From NCBI RefSeq assembly GCF_021287045.1, contig NZ_JAJTBG010000014.1, positions 30,343-94,342 on the forward strand: a stretch of 64,000 nucleotides of DNA. Reading direction: 5' to 3'. The stretch comes from Oryzomicrobium sp. (GTDB lineage Bacteria; Pseudomonadota; Gammaproteobacteria; Burkholderiales; Rhodocyclaceae). The number at the start of each line of letters is the position of its first letter. Position 1 is the stretch's first letter. The position numbers and the translations under genes are program-made. Under the pieces are notes generated by a model. It had not been told where the DNA came from, ran no database searches, and saw nothing but the letters and a program-made list of their open reading frames with translations. Positions 25,711 to 35,175 of the stretch are shown here, piece after piece.

Positions 25711-26499
25711 ATGGCCGTCGCCGTTCCCGATCCCCTTTCCGCTCCCGAATCCGCCGGCACCCGCCGCTCCGAGGCGGTGCACCTGGCCCTGGCCGGGCGC
25801 ATCCGTAGCGGCGACCTGGCCCCCGGGGCCCGTCTGCCCACCGAGAAGGACCTGTGCGCCGAGTTCGGTGTCTCCCGTCCCATGGTGCGGGAGGCCGTGG
25901 CCCGCCTGAAGGCCGACGGGCTGGTGATTTCCCGCCAGGGGGCCGGCGTGTTCGTGGCCGACACCCCGAGCCGGCTGGCCTTCGACGTGCCCGCCGACCA
26001 GGACCGGCGTGGCGCCCGGGAGCGTCTTGCCCACATCTTCGAATTGCGCACCCTGGTGGAGATCGGCGTCGCCGAACTGGCCGCCCGGCGGCGGCGCCCC
26101 AAGGACCTGAAGGCCATGGCCGCCGCCCTGGGGCGCATGGCCGGCGCGGTGGCGGCCCACGGCGACGGGGGGCGGGACGACGACGCCTTCCACGGCGCGG
26201 TGGCGGCCGCCACCGGCAACCCCATGATGCGCGACCTGGTGGGCTTCCTGTCCAAACAGTTCTCCGAATCCCGGCGCCTCTCCTGGGCCCCGGAACAGCA
26301 TGCCCTGGGCCGCACCCAGGCCTTGCAGGACGAGCACCGGGCCATCTATGACGCCATCGCCACCGGCGACCCGGCGGCGGCCCGGGCGGCCAGTTTCCAG
26401 CACCTGTCGGCCACCGCCGCCCGCCTCGACATCGCCCTGGGCGAGGACATCGCCAGCGACCTGGCCGCGGCGTGCCTGCGCCAGGAGCCCGGACCATGA
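25711..26499 (+). CDS. glcC: FadR-subfamily GntR transcriptional regulator, GlcC-like
   Basis: 262 residues. Winged helix at about 18-85 (GARLPTEKDLCAEFGVSRPM, then VREAVARLKADGL), followed by an FCD ligand domain (ELRTLVEIGVAELAARRR, FHGAVAAATGNPMMRDLV, EHRAIYDAIATGDP). Its position just before glcDEF makes a glycolate-responsive GlcC role likely; the ligand itself is inferred. ATG 25711 is the first possible start, since an in-frame TGA lies at 25681-25683. It has no Shine-Dalgarno and lies directly after the 29-bp palindrome, so it may be translated from a near-leaderless transcript. glcD begins 62 bp downstream with a strong GGAGGAG. Confidence 0.85.
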   Translation: MAVAVPDPLSAPESAGTRRSEAVHLALAGRIRSGDLAPGARLPTEKDLCAEFGVSRPMVREAVARLKADGLVISRQGAGVFVADTPSRLAFDVPADQDRRGARERLAHIFELRTLVEIGVAELAARRRRPKDLKAMAAALGRMAGAVAAHGDGGRDDDAFHGAVAAATGNPMMRDLVGFLSKQFSESRRLSWAPEQHALGRTQALQDEHRAIYDAIATGDPAAARAASFQHLSATAARLDIALGEDIASDLAAACLRQEPGP

Positions 26500-26561
26500 C
26501 GCCGCTTGCCGGAGCCAGGCCCGCTTGAATCCATGACGACACGAATCCGGAGGAGACATCC

Positions 26562-28097
26562 ATGAGCCACGACAACGCGCCGCCCCCGCTGCGGCCGGCC
26601 CCCGACTACGCCGGCGCCGACCGGGACTTCGCCCGGGACGCGGCGGCCCGCGCCGCCCTATTCGCCCGCCTGGGCGCCGCCCTGCCCGAGGGCAGCCTGA
26701 TGGTGGAGGCCGAGGATTTGCGCCCCTACGAGTGCGACGGCTTGTCGGCCTACCGCCAGGTGCCCATGGCGGTGGCCCTGCCCGCCGACGAGGCCCAGGT
26801 GGCGGCGGTGCTGGCCATCTGCCACGAGCTGGAGGTGCCGGTGGTGGCCCGGGGCGCCGGCACCGGCCTGTCCGGCGGCGCCTTGCCCCACGCCCACGGC
26901 GTGGTGCTGTCCCTGGCGCGCATGAAGCAGATCCTGTCCATGGATGCCACATCCCGCACCGCCGTGGTCCAACCCGGGGTGCGCAACCTGGCCATCTCGG
27001 AAGCCGCCGCCAGCCTGGGGCTGTACTACGCCCCGGACCCCTCGTCCCAGATCGCCTGCACCATCGGCGGCAACGTGGCCGAGAACTCCGGCGGGGTGCA
27101 CTGCCTCAAGTACGGCCTGACGGTGCACAACGTGCTCAAGGTGCGCGGCGTGACCATCAGCGGCGAGGTCGTCGAATTCGGCTCGGCGGCCCTGGATGCC
27201 CCGGGCTACGACCTGCTGGCCCTGATGATCGGCTCCGAGGGCATGCTGGCGGTGGTCACCGAGGTCACCGTGCGCCTCACCCCCAAGCCCCAGCTGGCCC
27301 AGGTGGTGATGGCCTCCTTCGACGACGTGAACAAGGCCGGCGACGCGGTGGCGGCGATCATCGCCGCCGGCATCATCCCGGCCGGCCTGGAGATGATGGA
27401 CAAGCCCGCCACCCTGGCGGTGGAACCCTTCGTCAACGCCGGCTACGACCTGGAGGCCGAGGCCATCCTGCTGTGCGAATCCGATGGCACCCCGGAAGAG
27501 GTGGCCGAGGAGATCGCCCGGGTCAAGACCGTGCTCGACCGCTGCGGCGCCCGGGCCATGGCCGTGTCGCGCAGCGAGGAGGAACGGCTCAAGTTCTGGG
27601 CTGGGCGCAAGGCCGCCTTTCCCGCCGTGGGGCGCATTTCCCCCGACTACTACTGCATGGACGGCACCATTCCGCGGAAGCGCCTGGCCGAGATGCTCAC
27701 GGCCATCGCCGCCCTGTCGCAGAAGTACGGCCTGCGCTGCGCCAACGTCTTCCACGCCGGCGACGGCAACCTGCACCCCCTGATCATGTTCGACGCCAAC
27801 GAGCCGGGGGAACTGGAGCGGGCCGAGGCCTTCGGCGCCGAGATATTGGAGAAGTCGGTGGAATTCGGCGGCTCGATCACCGGCGAGCACGGGGTGGGGG
27901 CCGAGAAGATCAACCAGATGTGCGTCCAGTTCAACCGCGACGAGCGGGACTTCTTCTTCGCCGTGAAGCGGGCCTTCGACAAGCGCGGCCTGCTCAACCC
28001 GGGCAAGGCCATCCCGACCCTGCACCGCTGCGCCGAGTACGGCCGCATGCGCGTCTCCTTCGGCCAGATGCCCTTCCCCGACCTGCCGCGCTTCTGA
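26562..28097 (+). CDS. glcD: glycolate oxidase subunit GlcD (FAD-linked)
   Basis: Oxidises glycolate to glyoxylate together with GlcE and GlcF at the inner membrane. 511 residues: an FAD-binding PCMH domain with VARGAGTGLSGGALP, PSSQIACTIGGNVAENSGG and MIGSEGMLAVVTEVTVRL, then the FAD-oxidase C-terminal domain with HAGDGNLHPLIMFD and GEHGVGAEKI. The length matches E. coli GlcD (499). Start ATG 26562 is preceded by GGAGGAG. The stop overlaps a possible glcE start (TGATG). Confidence 0.95.
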   Translation: MSHDNAPPPLRPAPDYAGADRDFARDAAARAALFARLGAALPEGSLMVEAEDLRPYECDGLSAYRQVPMAVALPADEAQVAAVLAICHELEVPVVARGAGTGLSGGALPHAHGVVLSLARMKQILSMDATSRTAVVQPGVRNLAISEAAASLGLYYAPDPSSQIACTIGGNVAENSGGVHCLKYGLTVHNVLKVRGVTISGEVVEFGSAALDAPGYDLLALMIGSEGMLAVVTEVTVRLTPKPQLAQVVMASFDDVNKAGDAVAAIIAAGIIPAGLEMMDKPATLAVEPFVNAGYDLEAEAILLCESDGTPEEVAEEIARVKTVLDRCGARAMAVSRSEEERLKFWAGRKAAFPAVGRISPDYYCMDGTIPRKRLAEMLTAIAALSQKYGLRCANVFHAGDGNLHPLIMFDANEPGELERAEAFGAEILEKSVEFGGSITGEHGVGAEKINQMCVQFNRDERDFFFAVKRAFDKRGLLNPGKAIPTLHRCAEYGRMRVSFGQMPFPDLPRF

Positions 28098-28129
28098 TGC
28101 CGCCGACCGACCCGATTCCGGACACGACC

Positions 28130-29269
28130 ATGGCCATTACCGCTACTCCAGCTACTCCATCCGCGCCCCCGTCCGCGGCCTACGACGCCATCCTCGAAGG
28201 CTTCGCCGCACGCATCCGCCAGGCCGCCGAGGCGGGTACGCCGTTGCGCATCGAAGGCGGCGGCAGCAAGAACTTCTACGGCGGCCCGCTGCACGGCGAG
28301 GTGTTGTCCACCGCCGCCTACCGCGGCGTGATCGCCTACGAACCCACCGAGCTGGTGATCACCGCCCGGGCCGGCACGCCCCTGGCCGAGATCGAGACGG
28401 TACTGGCGGAACGGCAGCAGATGCTGGCCTTCGAGCCGCCGCGCTTTTCGCCCACCTCCACCATCGGCGGCGTGGTCGCCGCCGGCCTGTCCGGGCCGCG
28501 CCGCCTCCAGGCCGGCGCGGTGCGCGACTTCGTGCTCGGCACCCGCATCATCGACGGCCAGGGGCGCATCCTCACCTTCGGCGGCCAGGTGATGAAGAAC
28601 GTGGCCGGCTACGACGTCTCCCGGGTGATGGCCGGCAGCCTGGGCACCCTGGGGCTGATCGCCGAGGTGTCCCTGAAGGTGCTGCCGGTGCCGGTGGCCG
28701 AGGCCACCCTGCGCTTTGCCTGCGACCCGGCCGAGGGCATCGTCCGGGTCAATCGCTGGGGCGGCCAGCCCCTGCCCATCTCGGCCACCGCCTGGCACGG
28801 CGGCGCCCTGTGGGTGCGCCTCTCCGGCGCCGAGGCGGCGGTGGCCGCCGCCCGGGCCGTGCTCGGCGGCGAGGCGGTGGACGACGGGGCCGGGCGCGCC
28901 CTGTGGCAGGCCCTACGCGATCAGACTCACGCCTTCTTCGCGTCGGCCGACGCGGCCGGCACCCCCCTGTGGCGCCTGTCGGTGCCCTCCACGGCCCAGC
29001 CCCTGGACCTACCCGGGGAAACCCTGGTGGAGTGGGGCGGAGCCCTGCGTTGGCTGGCCGCCGACCTGCCTGCCGACAAGGTGCGCACCACCGTCCTGGC
29101 CGCCGGGGGGCACGCCACCCTGTACCGGGCCGGCGACGAGGCCAAGGTCCGCGCCGGCGGGGCCTTCCAGCCCCTGTCCCCGGCCATGGCGGCGCTCAAC
29201 CGCAACCTCAAGCGCGAGTTCGACCCCAAGGGCGTCTTCGGCCCGGGGCGCCTCTACCCCGACTTCTAA
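28130..29269 (+). CDS. glcE: glycolate oxidase subunit GlcE
   Basis: Second FAD-binding subunit of glycolate oxidase. 379 residues from ATG 28130 (MAITATPATPSAPP), chosen because GGA lies 7 bp upstream. An alternative ATG at 28097 overlaps the glcD stop and would add 11 residues. Motifs: LRIEGGGSKNFYGG, FEPPRFSPTSTIGGVVAAGL, MKNVAGYDVSRVMAGSLGTL and the end FDPKGVFGPGRLYPDF. E. coli GlcE is 350 residues. The central glcD-glcE-glcF order is the usual one. Confidence 0.92.
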   Translation: MAITATPATPSAPPSAAYDAILEGFAARIRQAAEAGTPLRIEGGGSKNFYGGPLHGEVLSTAAYRGVIAYEPTELVITARAGTPLAEIETVLAERQQMLAFEPPRFSPTSTIGGVVAAGLSGPRRLQAGAVRDFVLGTRIIDGQGRILTFGGQVMKNVAGYDVSRVMAGSLGTLGLIAEVSLKVLPVPVAEATLRFACDPAEGIVRVNRWGGQPLPISATAWHGGALWVRLSGAEAAVAAARAVLGGEAVDDGAGRALWQALRDQTHAFFASADAAGTPLWRLSVPSTAQPLDLPGETLVEWGGALRWLAADLPADKVRTTVLAAGGHATLYRAGDEAKVRAGGAFQPLSPAMAALNRNLKREFDPKGVFGPGRLYPDF

Positions 29270-29311
29270 GCCCGCGCCCGACGACCCGAACGCCCTGACG
29301 AGACATCCGCC

Positions 29312-30580
29312 ATGCAGACCCAACTCGCCGATTTCATCCGCGACACCCCGGAAGGCCGGGAGGCCGACACCATCCTGCGCAAGTGCGTGCACTGCGGCTT
29401 TTGCACCGCCACCTGCCCCACCTACCAACTCCTCGGCGATGAGCTGGACGGGCCCCGGGGGCGCATCTACCTGATCAAGCAGGTGCTCGAAGGCCAGGAG
29501 GTGACGGAAAAGACCCGCCTGCACCTGGACCGCTGCCTGACCTGCCGTTCCTGCGAAACCACCTGCCCCTCCGGGGTCCAGTACCACCGGCTGCTCGACA
29601 TCGGCCGCGGCGTGGTCGAAGCCCGGGTGCCGCGCCCCGCCGGCCAGCGCCTGCTCTACCGGGCGCTGCGCACCGTGCTGCCCAACCGGGCGGCCTTCGA
29701 GGCGGTGCTCAAGGCCGGCCGGCTGGCCCGGCCCTTCCTGCCCGTGGCCCTGGCCGAGAAGCTGCGCCCCCCGGCACCGGCCAAGGCCCGCCCGGCGCCG
29801 GAGTGCCATGCCCGCCGGGTGATCCTGCTCGAAGGCTGCGTCCAGCCCGGCCTGGCCCCCAACATCAACGCCGCCGCTGCCCGGGTGCTCGACCGGGTGG
29901 GTATCGCCATCGTCCGCGAGGGCGAGAAGAAGGCCGGTTGCTGCGGCGCCTTGCGCTACCACCTGAACGACCAGGACGGCGGCCTGGACGACATGCGCGC
30001 CAACATCGACGCCTGGTGGCCGGCGGTGGAGGCCGGCGCCGAGGCCATTCTGGTGACGGCCTCGGCCTGTAGCGCCCAGGTCAAGGAATACGGGCACCTG
30101 CTGCGCCACGACCCGGCCTACGCCGAGCGGGCCGCCCGGGTCAGCGCCCTGGCCCGGGACGTGGCCGAAGTGGTGGCCGGCGAGGAGGCGGCCATTGCCG
30201 CCGCCCTGGCCAAGGCGCACGGCGGGGACGCGGGGAGCGCTGCCGCGGCCCCGGCCAGAGTGGCCTTCCATTCCCCCTGTACCCTCCAGCACGGGCAGAA
30301 GATTCGCGGCGTGGTGGAACGGCTGCTCGCCGCCGCCGGCTACGCCCTCACCCCGGTGGCCGACGGCCACCTGTGCTGCGGTTCCGCCGGCACCTATTCC
30401 CTGACCCAACCGGAACTGTCCCTCCAGCTGCGCAGCAACAAGTTGGCGGCCCTGGAGGCGGGCAATCCGGGAGTGATCGTCACCGCCAACATCGGCTGCC
30501 TCAACCACCTGGCGGCCGGCACCGCCACCCCGGTGCGGCACTGGATCGAACTGCTCGACGAGCGCCTGGGCGAGGTATGA
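29312..30580 (+). CDS. glcF: glycolate oxidase iron-sulfur subunit GlcF
   Basis: Electron-transfer subunit passing electrons from GlcDE to the quinone pool. 422 residues with two 4Fe-4S motifs, CVHCGFCTATCP and CLTCRSCETTCP, in the N-terminal 90 residues. Two CCG domains follow (GCCGALRYHLND and LCCGSAGTYSL). The C-terminus NIGCLNHLAAGTATPVRHWI is typical. The length is close to E. coli GlcF (407). glcF ends the operon; no glcG, glcB or glcA permease gene follows. A GC hairpin (30605-30627) lies downstream, without a U-run. Confidence 0.95.
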   Translation: MQTQLADFIRDTPEGREADTILRKCVHCGFCTATCPTYQLLGDELDGPRGRIYLIKQVLEGQEVTEKTRLHLDRCLTCRSCETTCPSGVQYHRLLDIGRGVVEARVPRPAGQRLLYRALRTVLPNRAAFEAVLKAGRLARPFLPVALAEKLRPPAPAKARPAPECHARRVILLEGCVQPGLAPNINAAAARVLDRVGIAIVREGEKKAGCCGALRYHLNDQDGGLDDMRANIDAWWPAVEAGAEAILVTASACSAQVKEYGHLLRHDPAYAERAARVSALARDVAEVVAGEEAAIAAALAKAHGGDAGSAAAAPARVAFHSPCTLQHGQKIRGVVERLLAAAGYALTPVADGHLCCGSAGTYSLTQPELSLQLRSNKLAALEAGNPGVIVTANIGCLNHLAAGTATPVRHWIELLDERLGEV

Positions 30581-30661
30581 CCGGCGCAGGCTGACGGCCG
30601 GGAAGGCGGCGGTACGCCCCCGCCGCCCGGGAAAACATGCCGGGCGGAATCCGGGGGATGG

Positions 30662-30689
30662 CCGGAAAACCAATACTGGCGCGGAGTTT
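30662..30689 (-). repeat. dispersed hairpin repeat, copy b
   Basis: On the minus strand reads AAACTCCGCGCCAGTATTGG then TTTTCCGG. Intergenic, between glcF and the phosphatase gene. Confidence 0.6.
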
Positions 30690-30818
30690 CGCCCCGGGGC
30701 GGGGTAGGGGGAAGCGGGCGGGAAGCGGGGGAGGGGCGGCGGCGAAGCGTGCTATGCTAGTCAGAAATCGGTCACAAACCTTCTTCCTTCCTCCGCCTTC
30801 CTCTCCTTCGCGCCGACC

Positions 30819-31631
30819 ATGCCCTTGCAGTTAGACGTCTGCGTCTCCCAGCACATCGGCGACCGCCACGAGCAGCAGGACCGGGTGGCCCTGGTGCCCC
30901 ATCCGCGCCTGCGCGGGGTGGTCCTGGCGGTGGTGGCCGACGGCATGGGCGGGCACGAGGGCGGCGCCCTGGCCGCCGAGCAGGTGGTGCACACCGCCCG
31001 CCAGTGCCTGGAGGGCTACGCCCCCAGCGAAGAGACGCCCGAGGAATTGCTGCGCACCATCCTCGACGAGGCCCACACCCTGATCCGGGCCGGCCGCTTC
31101 ATCAACGAGAAGGACCCCCACAGTACCGGGGTGCTGCTGTTGCTCGAACCGACCCGGGCCACCTGGGCCCATTGCGGCGATTCCCGCCTCTACTGGTTCA
31201 GCGGCAGCGAGCTGCGCCAGCGCACCGACGACCATTCCTACGTGGGCCGGCTGGTGCGGGACGGCACCATCAGCGAGGAAGAAGCCTCCTTCCACCCCAA
31301 CCGCAACGTGCTGCTCACCGCCCTGGGGGGCCGCGAGGCGCCCATGGTGGACGTGGGCAGTTGCGAATCCCTGGCGGCGGGGGACGCCTTCCTGATCTGT
31401 TCCGACGGCCTGTGGGGCTACTTCGGCGAGGCCGAGATGGGCGGCATCATCGCTGCCCAGTCGGCCCGGGACGCGGCGGGCGAGTTGATGCGCCGGGCGC
31501 GCAGCCGCGGCCGTGGCGAGGGCGACAACCTGTCCCTGGCCCTGGTGCGGCTGGAGGAAATGCCCGCCGTCAAGCCCGTGCCGCCGCCGGTGCGCCGGCC
31601 GCTGGGCAATGCGCCGGTCACCCCGGCCTGA
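30819..31631 (+). CDS. PP2C-family serine/threonine protein phosphatase
   Basis: 270 residues with the PPM metal-binding motifs: VVADGMGGHEGGALAAEQVV, STGVLLLLE, AHCGDSRLYWF, CSDGLWGYF and GEGDNLSLALVRL. The Asp residues of DGMGGHEGG, SDGL and GDN are all present, so activity is likely. Such soluble phosphatases reverse Hanks-type kinase or type VI secretion phosphorylation, but no kinase or FHA gene is adjacent. ATG 30819 is the first ATG after a short T/C-rich leader. A Pro-rich tail follows the catalytic domain. A bidirectional terminator separates it from the convergent sensor gene. Confidence 0.9.
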   Translation: MPLQLDVCVSQHIGDRHEQQDRVALVPHPRLRGVVLAVVADGMGGHEGGALAAEQVVHTARQCLEGYAPSEETPEELLRTILDEAHTLIRAGRFINEKDPHSTGVLLLLEPTRATWAHCGDSRLYWFSGSELRQRTDDHSYVGRLVRDGTISEEEASFHPNRNVLLTALGGREAPMVDVGSCESLAAGDAFLICSDGLWGYFGEAEMGGIIAAQSARDAAGELMRRARSRGRGEGDNLSLALVRLEEMPAVKPVPPPVRRPLGNAPVTPA

Positions 31632-31704
31632 GCGGGCCGGCGGGCGGGGCGGTCACTAGGCGAGACAAGTGGGACAAGCAGGACAGCGTCGGGCCGCGCC
31701 ATAG

Positions 31705-31735
31705 AAAAAGCCGGGAGGCATGCTCCCGGCTTTTT
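31705..31735. terminator. bidirectional Rho-independent terminator
   Basis: Arms AAAAAGCCGGGAG (31705-31717) and CTCCCGGCTTTTT (31723-31735) with a 5-base loop and T6. Serves the convergent phosphatase (plus) and PAS/EAL sensor (minus). Confidence 0.9.
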
Positions 31736-31782
31736 TGTTGGCAGTGGGTCGGGCGCCGAAGCGCTGATGGCGCCTGCTGGTG

Positions 31783-34700
31783 TCAATGGAGCGTCGTCTG
31801 ACGTCCCGCCGGGGCGTGTTCCTGGGGAGAATCGGCCGGCGGGCGGAACGCCTCGACCCAGGCGGGAAATTCTTCGGCGGGCATCGGCCGGGCGATGAAG
31901 TAGCCCTGGGCGTAGTCGCAGCCCAGTCGGGCCAGCTGGTCCCAGCTTTCCCGCGTTTCGATGCCTTCGGCCACGGCCTTGCGGCCCAGGTCGTGGACCA
32001 TGTCGATGGTGGACCGGACGATGCAGGCGCAGTCCTTGCTGTCCATGCCGCGCACGAAGGACTGGTCGATCTTGATGTAGTCCACCGGCAGTTTCTGCAA
32101 GTAGGCGAGGGACGAATAGCCGGTGCCGAAGTCGTCGATGTACAGGGGAATGCCGGTGTCGCGCAGGCCGTGCAGTACCCGCAGGGCGAACTCGGCGTCC
32201 TCCATCACCGTGCTCTCGGTGAGCTCCATCTCGAACAGGCCCGGGGCCACGCCCAAGTCGGCCTGGAGACGGCGTATCCGTTCCAGCAGGTTGTCGTCGC
32301 GCAGGTTGCGGGCCGACAGGTTGACCGCGATGGGCAGGGCGCAACCCTGGCCCTGCCAGTCCCGCAGCAGCAGCATGGCGGTTTCGATCACCCATTCGGT
32401 CAGGGGGCGGATCAGGCCCGTGTTCTCGGCCAGCCCGATGAATTCTCCCGGGGGGATCAGGCCGCGCTGGGCATGTTGCCAGCGCACCAGCCCCTCGGCG
32501 CCGCTGATCCGGCCGGTGGCCATGTCCACCTTGGGGTGCAGGTAGAGGCGCAGGTCGCCGCCCTCGATGGCGCGGCGCAGCTCGCTGGCGATGGTGAGGC
32601 GGCGGGAGCGCTCGGGCGAGGGTTCGGGGATGAATACCCGGTGGGGCACGCCATCCTTCTTGGCCTGGTGCACCGCGATGTCCATGTTGCGGTACAGGTC
32701 GTGGGTGCTGGTTCCGTGCTCCGGGTAGAGGACGATGCCGATCTGGGTGGTGATCTCCAGCCCGATGTCGGCGATGCGGAAGGGGCGGGCCAGGGCCTCT
32801 TCCAGGCGCAACACCATGGCCAGGGCTTCCCCGGCGCCGGCGTCGGGGAGCAGGGCGGAAAATTCGTCGCCGCGCAGGCGGGCCACGGTGTTGGGCTGGG
32901 GGACCGCGGTCCGCAGCCTGCTGGCGAATTCGCACAGCAGCTGGTCGCCCTGGGCGAAGCCGAGGGCGTCGTTGATCTCGCTCAGCCGCTCGATGTTGGC
33001 CTGGAACATGGCGAAGGGGCGTTGCAGGCGCTGGCCGGTGTCCAGGGCGGCATTGAGGGCTTCGGAAAAGTGGGTTTCGTTGGGCAGGCCGGTGAGGGTG
33101 TCGTAGTGGCTCAGGCGATGCACCGTCTCCTGGTTCTGCTGCTGCTCCACCCGCGCCCGCAGGGTGGCGATGCCGAAGGCCAGGTCGTCGGCCGACTCGC
33201 CGAGCAGCTGGATTTCGTCCGGGCCGAAGGCATCCACTTCGGTGTCGTAGATGGCCAGGGCGCCGATCACCTGATGGCCGACCCGCAGGGGGCAGGCCAG
33301 GGTCGAGGCATAGCGGCTGAGGTGCTCCTGCCAGGGGGCATAGCCCGGATCGGCGGGAATGTTGCCCACGTGCCGGGATGTGCCGCTGCGCACGGCGGTG
33401 GCGACGGCGCCGTGGCCATAGTCGTCGTCGGCCCAGGTGCTGCCGAGGCCGTCCAGGGCGGTCAGGCCGCCGGGGTAGCCGCTCTGGGCCATGGGGAGCA
33501 GGGATTTGGCCATGTCGTCGAGGCAGTACCAGACCACCGCCGTGTCGTAGCCGCCGGCATCGACGATGGCGGCGCACATGCTGTCGAGTAGGGCCTGCTC
33601 GTCGGTAGCCCGCAGCATGGCCCGGTTGCCGGCGCTCAGGGTGCGCAGGGCCCGGCTGACGTGTTCCAGCTGGTGCACGTGGCGGGCCAGTTCGGTGTTC
33701 AGGTCCTGGATCACGGCTTCGGCCTGCTTGCGCTCGGTGATGTCGGTGCCGAGCACGTAATAGCCGACCACCTGCCCCTGGGCGTCGCGCTGGGGAGCGT
33801 AGTTGATCACCTGCCAGATGCCCGGGAAGGGCTCCCAGTCGTAGGTCTGGGAGTGGCCCTGGAGGGCCAGTTCGATGCGGGGGGCGGCCGTGGCGTAGCG
33901 CTCCCCGAGGATGTCGCGCACCGTGCGGCCGGTGATGTCGGTGTGCTCGGGGGCAAAGTTCTGCCGGTACTGGTTGTTTACATAGACGTAGCGCTGCTGG
34001 GTGTCGACGAAGGCGATCAGGGCGGGGACGTTGTTGATCACGTTGCGCAGCCGGTCCTCGCTTTCGTTGAGCTGTTCGGTGCGCTCGCGCACCCGCTGTT
34101 CGAGCAGCACGTTCTGCTCCTGGATCATGAACTGGGCCCGGCGTTCCGTGGTTTCATCGCGGAACACCAGCACCACGCCGTGGATTTTGCCGTCCCCGTC
34201 CCGGATCGGGGCGGCGCTGTCGGCGATGGGGCATTCCCGGCCGTCCCGGGCGATCAGGGCGGTGTGGCTGGCCAGCCCTCGCACCTCGCCGCTGGCCAGC
34301 ACCTGGATCACCGGTATCTCGGCGGGCTCCCGGGTCCGTTCGTGGATGATGCGGAAGACCTCCTCCACCTTGCGCCCAAGGGCCTCGGCCAGGCGCCAGC
34401 CGGTGAGCCGTTCGGCAACCGGATTCATGCGCGTGATGCGGCCTTGCGCGTCGGTGGCCAGGACCGCATCGCCGATCGAATGCAGGGTTGTGGCCAGGCT
34501 CTGCTCGCTCTCGGCCAAGGCCTGCCGCTGGCTCTCAGCAAGCTGGAGCTGAAGGCGGATCAGCATGTAGCTGCCGGCCAGCAGGATGAAAAGGGCGATG
34601 GCGGTGAGGGCGCCGATGGTGGTCAGGAAGGTGCCGGTACGCAGGCGGGTCGCGTCGCGCTGGGCGAGGAGCCGATTTTCCTCGTCCGCCATGGCGGCGA

Positions 34701-35175
34701 TGAGCTGGTACATGCGCTCCCGGGTTTCCTTCAGGGGCGCCTGGGCCGCGTAGGTGTTGGCGGCTTCGGTGTCGTCCCGCTGGCGCAGGATTTCGATCTG
34801 CCGGGAAATCGCCAGGCGCTGCTCCACCACTTCGTTCAGGGCGCGCCAGCGTTCCTGCTGGAGGGGGTTGTCGGCCGTTCCCCGGTGAATCTGCTCCAGG
34901 GCCTCCTTGCGCTTGGCGATGGCGTCGTTGCGTTCGGCCAGATGGAGCGGATTGCCGGTGATCCGGAAATTCTGGGTGCTGAGTTCGATGGCCAGGGATT
35001 CGGCCCGGATTTCCGCCAGGGCACTGCGGATTTCCTGGGTGTGTTCCACCCAGCGCACGGCATCGCGGGCGTCGTAGGCGAGTTTCCAGTCCGCCAGACA
35101 CAGGGCGGCGACGACCAGGGTCGCCGCGCTGAAGGCGGTCAACACCTTGGCATGAAAGCTGGTACGTGGAGTCAC
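31783..35175 (-). CDS. membrane sensor with PAS, GAF, degenerate GGDEF and EAL domains
   Basis: 1130 residues. A first membrane helix near residue 12-28 and a second near 185-205 (TIGALTAIALFILLAGSYML) flank a CHASE3-like helical sensor. Two PAS domains follow (about 225-350 and 375-490; the second ends YYVLGTDITERKQAE), then a GAF domain (about 520-690), GGDEF (about 705-865) and EAL (about 870-1120). The GGDEF motif is RGDEF (768-772), and the metal/substrate loop DLDxFKxxND is replaced by ANIERLSEIND, so cyclase activity is doubtful. The EAL domain has EGL (894-896) with intact IDDFGTGYSSL, IKIDQSFV and VAEGIET. The likely output is c-di-GMP phosphodiesterase. The gene stands alone between terminators. 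Confidence 0.93.
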   Translation of the reverse strand: MTPRTSFHAKVLTAFSAATLVVAALCLADWKLAYDARDAVRWVEHTQEIRSALAEIRAESLAIELSTQNFRITGNPLHLAERNDAIAKRKEALEQIHRGTADNPLQQERWRALNEVVEQRLAISRQIEILRQRDDTEAANTYAAQAPLKETRERMYQLIAAMADEENRLLAQRDATRLRTGTFLTTIGALTAIALFILLAGSYMLIRLQLQLAESQRQALAESEQSLATTLHSIGDAVLATDAQGRITRMNPVAERLTGWRLAEALGRKVEEVFRIIHERTREPAEIPVIQVLASGEVRGLASHTALIARDGRECPIADSAAPIRDGDGKIHGVVLVFRDETTERRAQFMIQEQNVLLEQRVRERTEQLNESEDRLRNVINNVPALIAFVDTQQRYVYVNNQYRQNFAPEHTDITGRTVRDILGERYATAAPRIELALQGHSQTYDWEPFPGIWQVINYAPQRDAQGQVVGYYVLGTDITERKQAEAVIQDLNTELARHVHQLEHVSRALRTLSAGNRAMLRATDEQALLDSMCAAIVDAGGYDTAVVWYCLDDMAKSLLPMAQSGYPGGLTALDGLGSTWADDDYGHGAVATAVRSGTSRHVGNIPADPGYAPWQEHLSRYASTLACPLRVGHQVIGALAIYDTEVDAFGPDEIQLLGESADDLAFGIATLRARVEQQQNQETVHRLSHYDTLTGLPNETHFSEALNAALDTGQRLQRPFAMFQANIERLSEINDALGFAQGDQLLCEFASRLRTAVPQPNTVARLRGDEFSALLPDAGAGEALAMVLRLEEALARPFRIADIGLEITTQIGIVLYPEHGTSTHDLYRNMDIAVHQAKKDGVPHRVFIPEPSPERSRRLTIASELRRAIEGGDLRLYLHPKVDMATGRISGAEGLVRWQHAQRGLIPPGEFIGLAENTGLIRPLTEWVIETAMLLLRDWQGQGCALPIAVNLSARNLRDDNLLERIRRLQADLGVAPGLFEMELTESTVMEDAEFALRVLHGLRDTGIPLYIDDFGTGYSSLAYLQKLPVDYIKIDQSFVRGMDSKDCACIVRSTIDMVHDLGRKAVAEGIETRESWDQLARLGCDYAQGYFIARPMPAEEFPAWVEAFRPPADSPQEHAPAGRQTTLH

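Noticed and set aside
25711-26499. A start codon upstream of 25711 for the GlcC-like regulator
   Set aside because: An in-frame TGA lies at 25681-25683 and no start codon occurs between it and 25711.
30605-30627. GC hairpin after glcF as an intrinsic terminator
   Set aside because: The stem is strong but no T-run follows it.
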